A stretch of DNA of 33,577 nt from Lingula anatina (lineage: Eukaryota; Brachiopoda; Lingulata; Lingulida; Lingulidae), in the NCBI RefSeq assembly GCF_001039355.2, contig NW_019776048.1, positions 3,373 to 36,949 of the forward strand. Direction: 5' to 3'. This document shows positions 1-10,114 of this stretch, one piece after another. How positions within the stretch are numbered: the stretch's first letter is position 1; each line of letters starts with the position of its first letter. The notes under the pieces are model-generated. The model saw nothing but the letters and a program-made list of their open reading frames with translations. It was not told where the DNA came from and did not search any database. The position numbers were made by a program, and so were the translations under genes.

Positions 1-26
1 AAAAAAAAAAAAAAAAAAAAAAAAAA
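1..26. repeat. Poly-A run at window edge
   Basis: There are 26 A at the very start. In the sister copies this point is a run of six A inside exon 3 (a TTTTTT in the coding sense, encoding the Phe-Phe after PVG). The run is either an expanded homopolymer or an assembly edge artefact. As read it would interrupt copy 0 with poly-Phe. Confidence 0.9.
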
Positions 27-384
27 CGCCCACGGTGATATTGGTCATGCTGTAGTTAGATAACTGGAGGCTCTCCAATAAAGGGTAGCTATCGAGGTCG
101 GTGCTAGATAAATGTGTTATCTGCAAATAGAGGTGAATTATTGAAATATTATGAGGAGGTAAAGGTGTACCGGTATTTTGTACAGTAATGAAAGGTTAAA
201 CTTCCACCGGACGAACTTTGAGCTATTATTCAAGGCTGTTTCTTGTTTAATTAATTTTTACAACAATTTATTTTGAAAAGGTAATTTAGTAAGCACTGCA
301 AGATTGCGTACCTTGTTGGTGACAAAATACCACTGCTTAATAGTTTCTGGCACATTCTGAGGAATACGAGTCTAGTCATTAAAC
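27..384 (-). pseudogene. LRR array copy 0: truncated remnant (parts of exons 2 and 3)
   Basis: This is the 3'-most visible copy of the array. It keeps the 5' part of LRR exon 3 (27-120, beginning ITHLSSTDLD as in the other copies) and the 3' part of exon 2 (312-384) with a normal donor after 312. Exon 1, the promoter and the first half of exon 2 are missing. Homology to exon 2 stops at about 384, and by about 401 the sequence has switched to the intergenic block otherwise found at about 3540 and 6860. Within exon 2 the conserved Tyr codon of NDYTR is an in-frame TAG (plus-strand 372-374). A deletion plus a nonsense codon makes a non-functional relic very likely. The rest of exon 3 lies beyond the window. 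Confidence 0.85.
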
Positions 385-400
385 AAGTAAAGTCATTGCT

Positions 401-963
401 ACAATTAATCTTTTGGTCGTACTTTTTGAGAATTGATACAAACAGTCTAAGTATGGTTTCAGATTAGAAAATAGACAGATATTTGATACCAAAACATACA
501 ACATGGCTTTTTAGTCTGTCTTTTACTTTTACTATGTAAAAAGTTTTAAATTAAAATTAGGCACGTGCGCTGCCCTTCAACTTTATTGGTGAGGAACACT
601 TAACGGTTTAAGGCACCATACCTCGTGACTGTCCGAGGTGGCAGTCATGATGGCAAGATGGGTTGTGTATACTCTTTAAAAAGGGAATATGACAATTTTT
701 TTATTTTGTGAATATTACATAGAACCATGAAATAAATTGAGGAAAAATAGTAGTGCTTCAAAGAATATATAATATAATAAATAATAACAGCCACCAATTT
801 TATTTCCATGCACTGGTCGTCGCACGTATTCCGTTTTCCATGCCAGACCAGGTATCCATGCTAATTGAAAGCCAAAGTTCTTATAAATTGTTTTGAAGCA
901 GTTTTTTATGAAAGTGTCAAGCAAGGAAACTATTCAAACCAGCTTCTTCCTGTTGCCATGTCA
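401..963. other. 3' flank and intergenic block of copy A
   Basis: No coding exon is supported here. The block is a diverged copy of the intergenic sequence at about 3540-4128 and 6860-7447, so the tandem unit includes spacer as well as gene. The part nearest the gene (about 780-963) is the inferred 3' UTR. Confidence 0.6.
799..804 (-). promoter_or_regulatory. Polyadenylation signal AATAAA, copy A
   Basis: AATAAA on the minus strand, 160 bp past the stop codon, in a block conserved at the same place after copies B, C and D. Confidence 0.6.
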
Positions 964-3075
964 TCAGCAAACAAAATCTTCTGGAAACAGGATGTCCCAT
1001 GTCAAGTTCTGCAAATATGGTGGTTGCACACATTTCACAAATTCCGGAAGAAGCAGCAGATAAGGCTTTAGATCAACCAGCTCACGCAACCATCTAAGGC
1101 GACAATCGCAGTTCCACGGGTTAGACGATATGAAGAGCGAAGTCAAATTCTTGAAGGGTGGATTGTAGTAAACCTGAGCAGTTAATATATAGATTTCTTA
1201 AACATTTTGTGAAACGGAAATGATATGAGAGTAAAATAACCCACTGCTCTTTTTGATGGGTAATAGCAACCGAATAAAAATATGACAGGTAAATGTTTAA
1301 TACTCTAAAAGATAGCACATTGTCACAAAAGCTCTCTATCAGTCACTCATTCCATTTAATATCTGCTTTACATTAGTTAATCCAACAATCGGACTTTATC
1401 GTAAATTAAATGCCGGGATTTAAAAAAAAATGTTAAAGCTGACTTAAAATCTGGGATTTAAATTTGGTTTCTCAAGGTGACCAACAATTCTTTCTAAAAT
1501 GAAACTCATGACACAATTACCGTATTTGCAATTTAAATGAACCGTTAACTTACCTCATACTGTAGAGTTTCAAGACTGTTCGAGTCCAGGTCAATGGTTG
1601 CAAGATTTCTCAAAGGGACAAAGGCATTGTCCGATATCATAATCATTTTATTCCCATACAAGGAAATTGACTCGAGGCTGGCAAGTCCGTCGAACACTTA
1701 AATGCGTGAGATGGTTATTAGAGAGACCCAAAGTTTTCAGGTTTATCAGACTTGAAAATACCCCAGTGTCTATTGCTGATATTTCATTCGAGGACAACTC
1801 GAGTTCTCCAAGGCGTGAAATTCCTACAAAGTCGCTGGAATAGAGACGACCAATATTATTTGTTGAAAGCTCAAGGGTTTGTAGGGCTTCCGGCAAACCA
1901 CTTGGAATTCGAGTCAACTTATCCGATTTAAGTTCCAAACTGGTTAGAGTAATCGCGTCTTTGAACACGCCATACGGAAGCCCAGCACTGGTGAGCGGAT
2001 TAGAAGATATTTGTAACACTGACAGGAGCGTCTGTTTTGCAAAAAAGCCTACAGGGATATAGGTCATATTGTTGTTAGATAACTGGAGGGTCTCCATTAA
2101 AGGGTATCTGTCAAGGTCGGTGCTAGATAAGTGTGTTATCTGCAAATAGAGGTGAATTATTGAAATATTATGTACAGGTATAGGTGTATTCCGTGCAATA
2201 ATGATAGGTTAAACTTCCACCGGACGAACTTTGAGCTAGTATTCACAACCGTGTCTTGTTTAATTCATTTTTCAACAATTCATTTTGAATAGCTAATTTA
2301 GAGCACTGCAAGTTTACGTACCTTATTGGTGACAAAATGCCACTGCTTAATAGTTTCTGGCACATTCTGAGGAATACGAGTATAGTCATTAAACGATAGA
2401 TCAATAATCTGTAGATACTTCAGCGGATCAAATACCCCCTGGCTCACTTTGGTATCAGAAAGGTGGTTTCCTTGAAGCCAAACGCCCTGCAAATAATTCA
2501 ACAGAAGTCGAGATTTTTTTTTGCTGTGTCTATCCCACTATAATCAAATTGAAATGGAAAACAGGGAATATTCACTGTGTTGGGGTGGCTGTTACCAATA
2601 ATCATGCAATTGAATAACCAAATATGTTGCGAAGTAGGCTAGGTCTACAATTTGCCATATATTACTTAATTTTTGACATTAGAATACAGAAAATATTATA
2701 CAGTTTATATGAATTTCATTTCTTGGACAGATTATGAATTTAATCAAAAAAGCAATATTAATCATGCCGTTTAACTACCTGTAGATAGAGCATCTTGTCG
2801 AACGCCCCTGTTGGTATTTGTCCCATTTCATTAAAAGACAGATCAAGTATAACGGTATCCTCTGGAACCTCCCCCACTGGAAAAGGCCCGCGTCTGCGGA
2901 CAGTGCAGTTCATATACGTTCCATTGAAAACTTTAGCGTCGATGCTGGCACCCCAAACACAAACACACTCGTAAGGACAGACTGGCGACCACGGGGTAGG
3001 TGTCTGGCAGTCGGTTTCTGTTAAAAGAACCAGCCCTACAACTAATGCTGACACAAATAAAGATCGGAGAATCAT
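964..3075 (-). pseudogene. LRR array copy A: secreted LRR protein with frameshift in exon 3
   Basis: Four exons are recognisable with GT-AG junctions: 3075-2779 (signal peptide, LRRNT, first LRR), 2486-2322 (LRRs), 2139-1554 (main LRR block) and 1173-964 (LRRCT, stop TGA). Exons 1, 2 and 4 have the same lengths as in intact copies (297, 165, 210). Exon 3 is 586 bp, where C, D and E have 594. Compared with copy B, 8 bp are missing near plus-strand 1697, inside the GMFDG motif. After NNHLTHL the frame changes and stops at 1648, so the product would lose its last LRRs and the LRRCT. Exon 4 itself is undamaged, so the lesion is recent, or a sequencing error. Apart from this deletion and lacking copy B's extra 144 bp, it is almost the same as copy B. 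Confidence 0.8.
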
Positions 3076-3136
3076 TTTGCCAGACTGTTTTCAACGTCGA
3101 AACCGAAATGTTGCTTTAGGTATCTTTGCAAATCTA

Positions 3137-3145
3137 GGTTATCTT
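3137..3145 (-). promoter_or_regulatory. Conserved AAGATAACC (GATA-like) element, copy A
   Basis: The minus strand reads AAGATAACC about 62 bp upstream of the ATG. The AGATAA core matches the WGATAR consensus of GATA factors and recurs at similar distances in copies B, D and E. Function is inferred from conservation only. Confidence 0.45.
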
Positions 3146-3200
3146 GCTTCCACAAATGACTGTCGAACTTCAGTGCATCCGATTAGATAAACAAATCGAA

Positions 3201-3209
3201 TTTGACCTT
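3201..3209 (-). promoter_or_regulatory. Nuclear-receptor-like half site, copy A
   Basis: The minus strand reads AAGGTCAAA; with its flank it is TCAAGGTCA, the form bound by ERR/SF-1/FTZ-F1 type monomeric receptors. It lies 126 bp upstream of the ATG and AAGGTCAAA is kept in copies B, C and D, although its flank varies (D has ATAAGGTCA). Confidence 0.4.
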
Positions 3210-3963
3210 GATCATGTTTATGAAAACCTCGCCATTTCATGGACTGCTGTTAATTAATAGAGAGCGCACTTAGTTACCAAAGATGCTTTGCGCAATAATT
3301 ACAAGACAGGCTTTTTACTCGCTTTATCTTTGAATCCACATAGACCTATCATTCAAAGTACTTTAACCACGAGGAGATTCACGAAGTTTGGAATAATAAT
3401 TCTTTGAACAATGGTGCTAGCAATGGTCATTTCCTTAAATCACCCCAAAAATTACGTATATTATATTTAAACAAATAATGCGAGTCACCTTTTGAAATCC
3501 TTTAAGATGTACTACATTGAAACATGTTATTATTTTAACAATTAATCTTTTTGGTTGTACATTTTGAGAATTGATACAATCAGTTAACCTATGGTATTAT
3601 ATTAGAAAATAGAAAGTTATTTGATACCAAAAACTTGGCATTATTATTGTCGAATTTACATACAAAAAATAGGCATATGCACTGCCCTTCAAACTTATTG
3701 GTGAGGGACAAATAGCAGTTCAGTTTCAGGCATCATACCTCGTATCTATATGCAGTTGCAGTCACCAAGGGGTGGTAAGTAAATAGTTTTCTTATAGTCG
3801 CAAGATATGGGTTGTGAAATGCTATTTAAACAGGGATTTTGATTAAAATGTTCTATCCTTGTGGATATGAGTAATAATATAATTAAATATCACATGGAAC
3901 AATGAGAATAAATTGAGGAAAAATAGTAGTACTTCAAAGAATAAATAAATAACAGCCACCAAT

Positions 3964-3969
3964 TTTATT
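3964..3969 (-). promoter_or_regulatory. Polyadenylation signal AATAAA, copy B
   Basis: AATAAA on the minus strand, 160 bp past the copy B stop, aligned with the signals of copies A, C and D. Confidence 0.6.
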
Positions 3970-4128
3970 TCCATGCACTGTTCGTCGCACGTATTCTGTT
4001 TTCCACGCCAGACCAGGTGTCCATGCTAATTGAAAGCCAAAGTTCTTATAGATTGTTTTGAAGCAGTTTTTTATAAAACAGTCAAGCAAGGAAACTATTC
4101 AAATCAGCTTCTTCCTGTTTCCATGTCA

Positions 4129-5827
4129 TTAGCAAACAAAATCTTCTGGAAACAGGATGTCCCATGTCAAGTTCTGCAAATATGGTGGTTGCACACATTT
4201 CACAAATTCCGGAAGAAGCAGCAAATAAGGCTTTAGATCAACCAGCTCACGCAACCATCTAAGGCGGCAATCGCAGTTCCACGGGTTAGACGATATGAAC
4301 AGCGAAGTCAAATTCTTGAAGGGTGGATTGTAGTAAACCTGAGCAATTAAATTTTAGATTTCTTAAACATTTTGTGAAACGGAAATTGGATGAAAGTAAA
4401 ATAACCCACTGCTCTTTTTGATGGGTAATAGCAACCAAATAAAAAATATGACAGGTAAATGTTTAACACTCTAAAAGATAACGCATTGTCATAATGACTC
4501 TCTATCAGTCACCCATTTCATTTAATACGTCTGCTTTACATTAGTTAATAAGATTTTATCGTAAATTAAATGTCGGGATTAGAAAAATGTTAAAGGTGAC
4601 CTGTTAAAGAAGTGGGATCTAAATTCGGTTTCTTAAGGTGACCTACAATTCTTTCTAAAATGAAACTCATGACACAATTACCATATTTGCAATTTAAATG
4701 AACCGTTAACTTACCTCATACTGTAGAGTTTCAAGACTGTTCGAGTCCAAGTCAATGGTTGCAAGATTTCTCAAAGGGACAAAGGCATTGTCCGATATCA
4801 TAATCACTTTATTTCCATACAAGGAAATTGACTCGAGGCTGGCAAGTCCGTCGAACATTCCGTCATTTAAATGCGTGAGATGGTTATTAGAGAGACCCAA
4901 ATCTTTCAGGTTTATCAGACTTGAAAATACCCCAGTGTCTATTGCTGATATTTCATTCGAGGACAACTCGAGCCCCCCAAGACTGGCAAGCCCGTCGAAC
5001 ATTCCGTCAGTTAAATGCGTAAGATGGTTATTAGAGAGACCCAAAGTTTTCAGGTTTATCAGACTTGAAAATACCCTAGTGCCTATTGTTGATATTTCAT
5101 TTGAGGACAACTCAAGGTCTCCAAGGCGTGAAATTCCTACAAAGTCGCTGGAATAGAGACGGCCAATATTATTTGTTGAAAGATCAAGTGTTTGCAGGTT
5201 TTCCGGCAAACCACTTGGAATTCGAGTCAACTTATCCGATTTAAGTTCCAAACTGCTAAGACTTATCGCGTCTTTGAACACGCCATGCGGAGTTCCAGCA
5301 CTGGTGAGCGGATTTGAAGAGATTTGTAACACTGACAGAAGCTTCTGTTTTGCAAAAAAGCCTACAGGGATATAGGTCATGTTGTTGTTAGATAACTGGA
5401 GGGTCTCCAATAAAGGGTATCTGTCGAGGTCGGTGCTAGATAAATGTGTTATCTGCAAATAGAGGTGAATTATCGAAATATTATGTATAGGTATAGGTGT
5501 ATTCCGTGCCGTATTGATAGATTAAACTTCCCCTGGACGAACTTTGAGCTAGTATTCACAACCGTTTTTCATTTGATTCATTTTTACAACAATTTATTTT
5601 GAATGGCTAATTTAGAGCACTGAAAGTTTGTGTACCTTATTGGTGACAAAATACCACCGCCTAATAGTTTCTGCCACATTCTGAGGAATACGAGTATAGT
5701 CATTAAACGATAGATCAATAATCTGTAGATACTTCAGCGGGTCAAATACCCCCTGGCTCACTTTGGTATCAGAAAGGTGGTTTCCTTCAAGCCAAACGCC
5801 CTGCAAATAATTCAACAGAAGTCGAGA

Positions 5828-5859
<32 letters not shown>

Positions 5860-6392
5860 GTCTATCCCACTATAATCAAATCGAAATGGAAAACAGGGAA
5901 CATTCACTGTGTTGGGGTGGCTGTTCCCAATAAGCATACGATTGTTGCAAAGTAGGCTAGGTCTGCGACTTGGCATATATTACTTAATTTTTGACATTAG
6001 AATACAGAAAATATTATACAGTTTATATGAATGTCATTTGTTGGACAGATTATGAATTTAATCAAAAAAGCAATATTAATCATGCCGTTAACTACCTGTA
6101 GATGGAGTATCTTGTCAAACGCCCCTGCTGGTATTTCTCCCATTTCATTAAAAGACAGATCAAGTATAACGGTATCCTCTGGAACCTCCCCCACTGGAAA
6201 CGGCCCACGTCTGCGGAACGTGCAGTTCATATACGTTCCATTGAAAACTTTGGCGTCGATGCTGGCACCCCAAAAACAAACACATTCGTAAGGGCAGACT
6301 GGCGACCACGGGGTAGGTTTCTGGCATTCGGTACCTGTTAAAAGAACCAGCCCTACAACTAATGCTGACACAAATAAAGATCGGAGAATCAT
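4129..6392 (-). CDS. LRR array copy B: intact secreted LRR protein (469 aa)
   Basis: Exons are 6392-6096, 5800-5636, 5452-4715 and 4338-4129 (stop TAA). All introns are phase 0 with GT-AG ends. The ATG at 6392 opens a hydrophobic signal peptide (about residues 1-23, MILRSLFVSALVVGLVLL). LRRNT cysteines are at about 33, 37, 39 and 57, with N-glycosylation sites NGT and NCT nearby. LRRs of the LxxLxLxxN type run from about 70 to 410. The LRRCT carries NPWNCDC (Cys 422 and 424) plus Cys 448 and 469; the last Cys is the final residue, so there is no stalk, membrane segment or GPI signal. The product should be a soluble extracellular recognition or adhesion protein; its ligand is unknown. Exon 3 is 144 bp longer than in other copies because two LRRs are duplicated (4839-4982 and 4983-5126). 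The fold is certain; a role in immunity is only inference from the tandem amplification. Confidence 0.88.
4839..5126 (-). repeat. 144-bp tandem duplication of two LRRs inside copy B exon 3
   Basis: Plus-strand 4839-4982 and 4983-5126 are close copies, each starting CTGGCAAG and each encoding two LRRs (ELSSNEIS...VFSSLINLK and LGLSNNHLTHL...GMFDGLASL). The 144 bp equal 48 codons, so the frame is kept. Copies A, C, D and E have a single unit here. The two units differ at scattered bases, so this is not a plain assembly duplication. Confidence 0.92.
5828..5854. repeat. Poly-T run in intron 1 of copy B
   Basis: A run of 27 T in the intron between exons 1 and 2. The same point in copy A (2514-2522) has only nine T, so it marks homopolymer expansion since the two copies split. 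Confidence 0.9.
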
Positions 6393-6453
6393 TTTGCCAG
6401 ACTGTTTTCAACGTCGAAACCGACCTATTGCTTTAGGTATCTTTGCAAATCTA

Positions 6454-6462
6454 GGTTATCTT
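6454..6462 (-). promoter_or_regulatory. Conserved AAGATAACC (GATA-like) element, copy B
   Basis: Same element and same 62-bp spacing from the ATG as in copy A. Confidence 0.45.
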
Positions 6463-6517
6463 GCTTCCACAAATGACTGTCGAACTTTAGTGCATCCGAT
6501 TAGATAAACAGATCGAA

Positions 6518-6526
6518 TTTGACCTT
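6518..6526 (-). promoter_or_regulatory. Nuclear-receptor-like half site, copy B
   Basis: The minus strand reads AAGGTCAAA (with flank CCAAGGTCA), 126 bp upstream of the copy B ATG. Confidence 0.4.
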
Positions 6527-7283
6527 GGTTTATGTTTATGAAAACCTCAACATTTCATGGACTGATGTTAATTAATAGAGAGCGCACTTAGTTACCAAAG
6601 ATGCTTTGCGCAATAACTTCAATACAGGCTTTTAATCGTTTTATCTTTGAAGCCATATACATGTAGATCTATCATTCAAAGTACTTTAACCACGCGGAGA
6701 CTCATGATATTTCGAATTATAATGCTTTGAACAATGGTGCAAGCAAAATGTCATTTCCTTAACTCACCCCAAAAATTATGTATATTACATTTAAAAAAAT
6801 AATTTGAGTCACCCTTTGAAATGCTTTAAGATGTATTACATTTAAACATGTTATTATTTTGACAATTAATCTTTTGGTCGTACTTTTTTTTTGAGAATTT
6901 ATACAATCAGTTAACCTGTGGTATTATATTATTTGATACATTATTATTGTCGAATTTATATACAAAAAATTCTAATTAAAAAAAGGCATATGCACTGCCC
7001 TTCAAACTTATTGGTGAGGGACCCTTGGCAGTTCAGTTTCAGGCATCATACCTCGTATCTATCTGAAGTTGCAATCACCAAGGGGTGTAGTAAAAAGATA
7101 GCGTTCTTATGTTCGCAAGAGATGGGTTGTGCAATGCTAATTAAACAGGGACTTTGATTAAAATGTTCTATCCTTGTGGATATGAATATAATAATATTAT
7201 TAAATACTAAATGGAACGATGAGAATAAATTGAGGAAAATAGTAGTGCTTCAAGGAATAAATTAAATAATAACAGCCACCAAT

Positions 7284-7289
7284 TTTATT
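7284..7289 (-). promoter_or_regulatory. Polyadenylation signal AATAAA, copy C
   Basis: AATAAA on the minus strand, 159 bp past the stop, in the conserved 3' block shared with copies A, B and D. Confidence 0.6.
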
Positions 7290-7447
7290 TTCATCCACTG
7301 TTCGTCGCACGTATTCTGTTTTCCATGCCAGACCAGGTATCCATGCTAATTGAAAGCCTAAGTTCTTATATATTGTTTTAAATCGCCTTTTTATAAACAG
7401 AGGCCAGTAAGGAAAATGCCCAAACCAGTTTCTCCTCTTTTGCCATG

Positions 7448-9500
7448 TCATTTGCAAACAAAATCTTCTGGAAACAAGACGTCCCATGACAAGTTCTGCA
7501 GATATGGCGGCTGCACACATTTCACTAATTCCGGAATGAACAGCAGGTAAGGCTTCAGATCAACCAGCGCACGCAACCATCTGAGGCGGCAATCGCAGTT
7601 CCAAGGGTTAGACAATATGAACAGCGAAGTCAAATTCTTGAAGGGTGGGTTATAATAAACCTAAACATTAAAATGACATATTTATTTGACATTTGAAAAC
7701 GAAACGAAACAATAATTCACTGCTCTCTAACATTTAACAGCAACAGAAAAATCGGGCGACAGGTAAACGTTTTGCCTTTTTAAAAGAAAGTGCATATATC
7801 ACAACGGTTGCCTTTCAGTCATTACAATTGTTAATCCATAAACCACATACATATACACATTTGCCAATCGCAAATTGCACGTCTGGATTTAAAACAAGAT
7901 CTAAACTGAACTAAACCTTAAGCTTTGACTTTATTTCGAGGATCGGTCCAGTTTGTCCTTGAATTGGAGCCGATAGTAAAATCACAAAATTACCATGTGG
8001 AAATTTTAACGAACAGTTAACTTACCTCATACTGTAATGTTTTAAGGTTGTTAGAGCCTAAGTCAATGGTTGCAAGGTTCTTCAAAGGAACGAAAACATT
8101 GTCGGATATTACTTCAATGTTGTTCCCATTCAAGAATATTGACTCGAGGTTGATAAGTCCATCAAACATTCCGTCACTTAAATAACGCAGATGGTTATCA
8201 GCGAGGCCCAAACTTTTCAGATTTATCAGACTTGAAAATACCCTAGTGTCTATTGCTGATATTTCATTAGTGGACAACTCGAGCCATTCAAGTCGTGAAT
8301 GTCCTGCAAAGTCCCCAGGATAGAGACGGTAAATGTTATTTTTTGACAGATCAAGGGTTTGTAGGGTTTCCGGAAAACCACTTGGAATTCTAGTTAACTT
8401 ATCTGATATAAGTTCCAAAGTGGTTAGACTAATAGCATCTTTGAACACGCCATTTGGAATCCCCATGCTAGAGAGCGGGTTAGAAGAAATGTGTAGCACT
8501 GACAAGACTGTTTGTTTAGCAAAAAAGCTGACCGGAATATGTGTGATGTTGTTGTTAGATAACTGGAGGGTTTCCAGTAAAGGGTATCTGTCGAGGTCGG
8601 TGCTGGATAAATGTTCTATCTGCAAGAAGAGATCGAGATCGGTCACACGAATGAAATATAAAGGTATAGGTATATTTCGTACATTAATGATCCGTATACC
8701 TTCCTCTGGACGAACTTTGAGCTTAAATTGTAATCGTAACTTGTATGATTAATACATTTTTTACTAAGTCTCAAATATCAATTTACTATGAAAATTATTT
8801 TGGAAATTTTAACAAGAATACGTACCTTATTGGTGTCAAAATTACACCGCTTGATAGTTTCTGGTAAATCATGAGGAATTCCAGTAAAGTTATTAAGCGA
8901 TAGATCAATTATATCTAAATGCGTCAGCGGATCAAATACCCCTTGGCTCACTTTGGTCTCGGATAGCTGGTTTCCTAATAACCAAACACCCTGAAAATAA
9001 TTCAGTAGAAACCAAAAATAAAAACACAAAAATAATACTGAATATGGCGGTGTGGTGTTAAACAATAACCGTAAACTAAAAAAAAAACATATATGTTGCA
9101 AAGGAAGGTAGAACTAGTGTATAACAGACATAAAAGATCACAAATCGTACCAATAAAACATAAAACTCAATTAAAACAGGAAAAAAAAATTTTGTCACTT
9201 TACCTGTAAATGGAGTATCTTGTCAAACGCTCCTGTCGGTATTTCTTCCAAATCGTTAAAAGACAGATCAAGTATAACGGTATCTTCTGGAACCTCGCCC
9301 ACAGGAAATGGTCCACGTCTACGAAACGAACAGTTCATGTATGTTCCATTATAAACATTCGGATCGAAGCTTGCACCCCAAAAACAAATGCACTCGTAAG
9401 GACAGACTGGCGACCAATGGGTAGGATTCTGGCAGTTGATGCCTATTAAAAGAACTAACCCTAGAGCTAGCGTTGAGACAAATAAAGATCGCGGAATCAA
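7448..9500 (-). CDS. LRR array copy C: LRR protein, all exons open but start ATG replaced by TTG
   Basis: Exons are 9500-9204, 8990-8826, 8619-8026 and 7660-7448 (stop TGA, with one extra residue, Lys, after the last Cys). Exons 2 and 3 have the family lengths 165 and 594 and no stop or frameshift. Signal peptide, LRRNT (VCPYECICFWG), LRRs and LRRCT (NPWNCDCRLRW) are all present. At the position of the start ATG of the other copies (9500-9498) the codon is TTG, and an in-frame TAA lies upstream with no ATG between them. The next in-frame ATG is inside the LRRNT, past the signal peptide. Translation would need a non-AUG start or an unseen upstream exon spliced in frame; otherwise this is a very young pseudogene. 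Amino acids differ from A/B throughout, yet the frame is kept, which suggests past selection. Confidence 0.72.
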
Positions 9501-9515
9501 TTTGACTGTTTGCAA

Positions 9516-9948
9516 CGGCGGGCTGGACGTTCTGCTTTAGATAACTTTGAAAATCTGGGTTATATTGACATTTTGAAACCATGACCCTGTAGACATTAAG
9601 CCTATTGTATCTTATCATTGAGATATGTAATAATCGAATCGAATTTGACCTTTTATCGTAAGACTAATGTACAGTAGCCTACGCTTCATCATTCCATGGA
9701 CTGTTCTAAATAAACAACATACTTAGTTGGCCATATGTACTTTGTACAATTACCTACAGTACAAGGCATTTGTTTACATTTGAAATCCACATAGGTTAAA
9801 CAATTTAAAAAACTAAATGTAATGTTATATACGATGTTTAAAATAAGACACCCTTTTACAATGCTCCTTTATGATAATTTTAAATTGAATTCACCTCGAG
9901 ACCTAATGTACATTACTAAGTAAAGAATCCAATTGCAACAGTCATAAT
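9516..9948. other. Spacer between copies C and D
   Basis: No gene is seen. The end near 9516 is the diverged 5' flank of copy C; the end near 9948 is the 3' flank of copy D. Confidence 0.5.
9644..9652 (-). promoter_or_regulatory. Nuclear-receptor-like half site, copy C
   Basis: The minus strand reads AAGGTCAAA about 144 bp upstream of the former start codon. The neighbouring GATA-like element of the other copies is changed here to ATATAACCC. Confidence 0.35.
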
Positions 9949-9954
9949 TTTATT
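9949..9954 (-). promoter_or_regulatory. Polyadenylation signal AATAAA, copy D
   Basis: AATAAA on the minus strand, 161 bp past the stop, in the same block as in copies A-C. Confidence 0.55.
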
Positions 9955-10114
9955 TCTATTCACTGTGCGTTTTATTTTCCTGTTTTTCATGCCGGACCAG
10001 GTATCCATGCTAATTGAAAACCTACGCTCTTATGGATTGTTTTGAAGCGCTCTGTTAAAGGATGTGTCCATTAAGGAAAATATTCAAACAAGCTTCTTTT
10101 GTGTTGCCATCAGT

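Larger units (their letters stand above)
3076..3960. other. 5' flank of copy A and spacer to copy B
   Basis: No gene is seen. The part next to copy A (3076 to about 3300) is closely matched upstream of copy B (6393 to about 6620) and carries the conserved AGATAACC and AGGTCAAA motifs. The rest is AT-rich spacer repeated in the next unit. Confidence 0.6.
6393..7283. other. 5' flank of copy B and spacer to copy C
   Basis: No gene is seen. The promoter-proximal part matches the copy A flank. From about 6850 the block that begins near 401 and 3540 starts again, which marks the tandem-unit boundary. Confidence 0.6.

Noticed and set aside
715-924. Open frame on the minus strand after copy A, conserved in copies B and C (GFQLAWIPGLAWKTEYVRR)
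   Set aside because: It follows the stop codon that ends the LRRCT, has no start or splice acceptor, is interrupted by a stop in copy D, and leads straight into a conserved AATAAA. It is better read as 3' UTR.
4755-5156. 133-codon plus-strand open frame with internal repeats
   Set aside because: It is the antisense shadow of the duplicated LRR exon of copy B; its repeats come from the 144-bp duplication.
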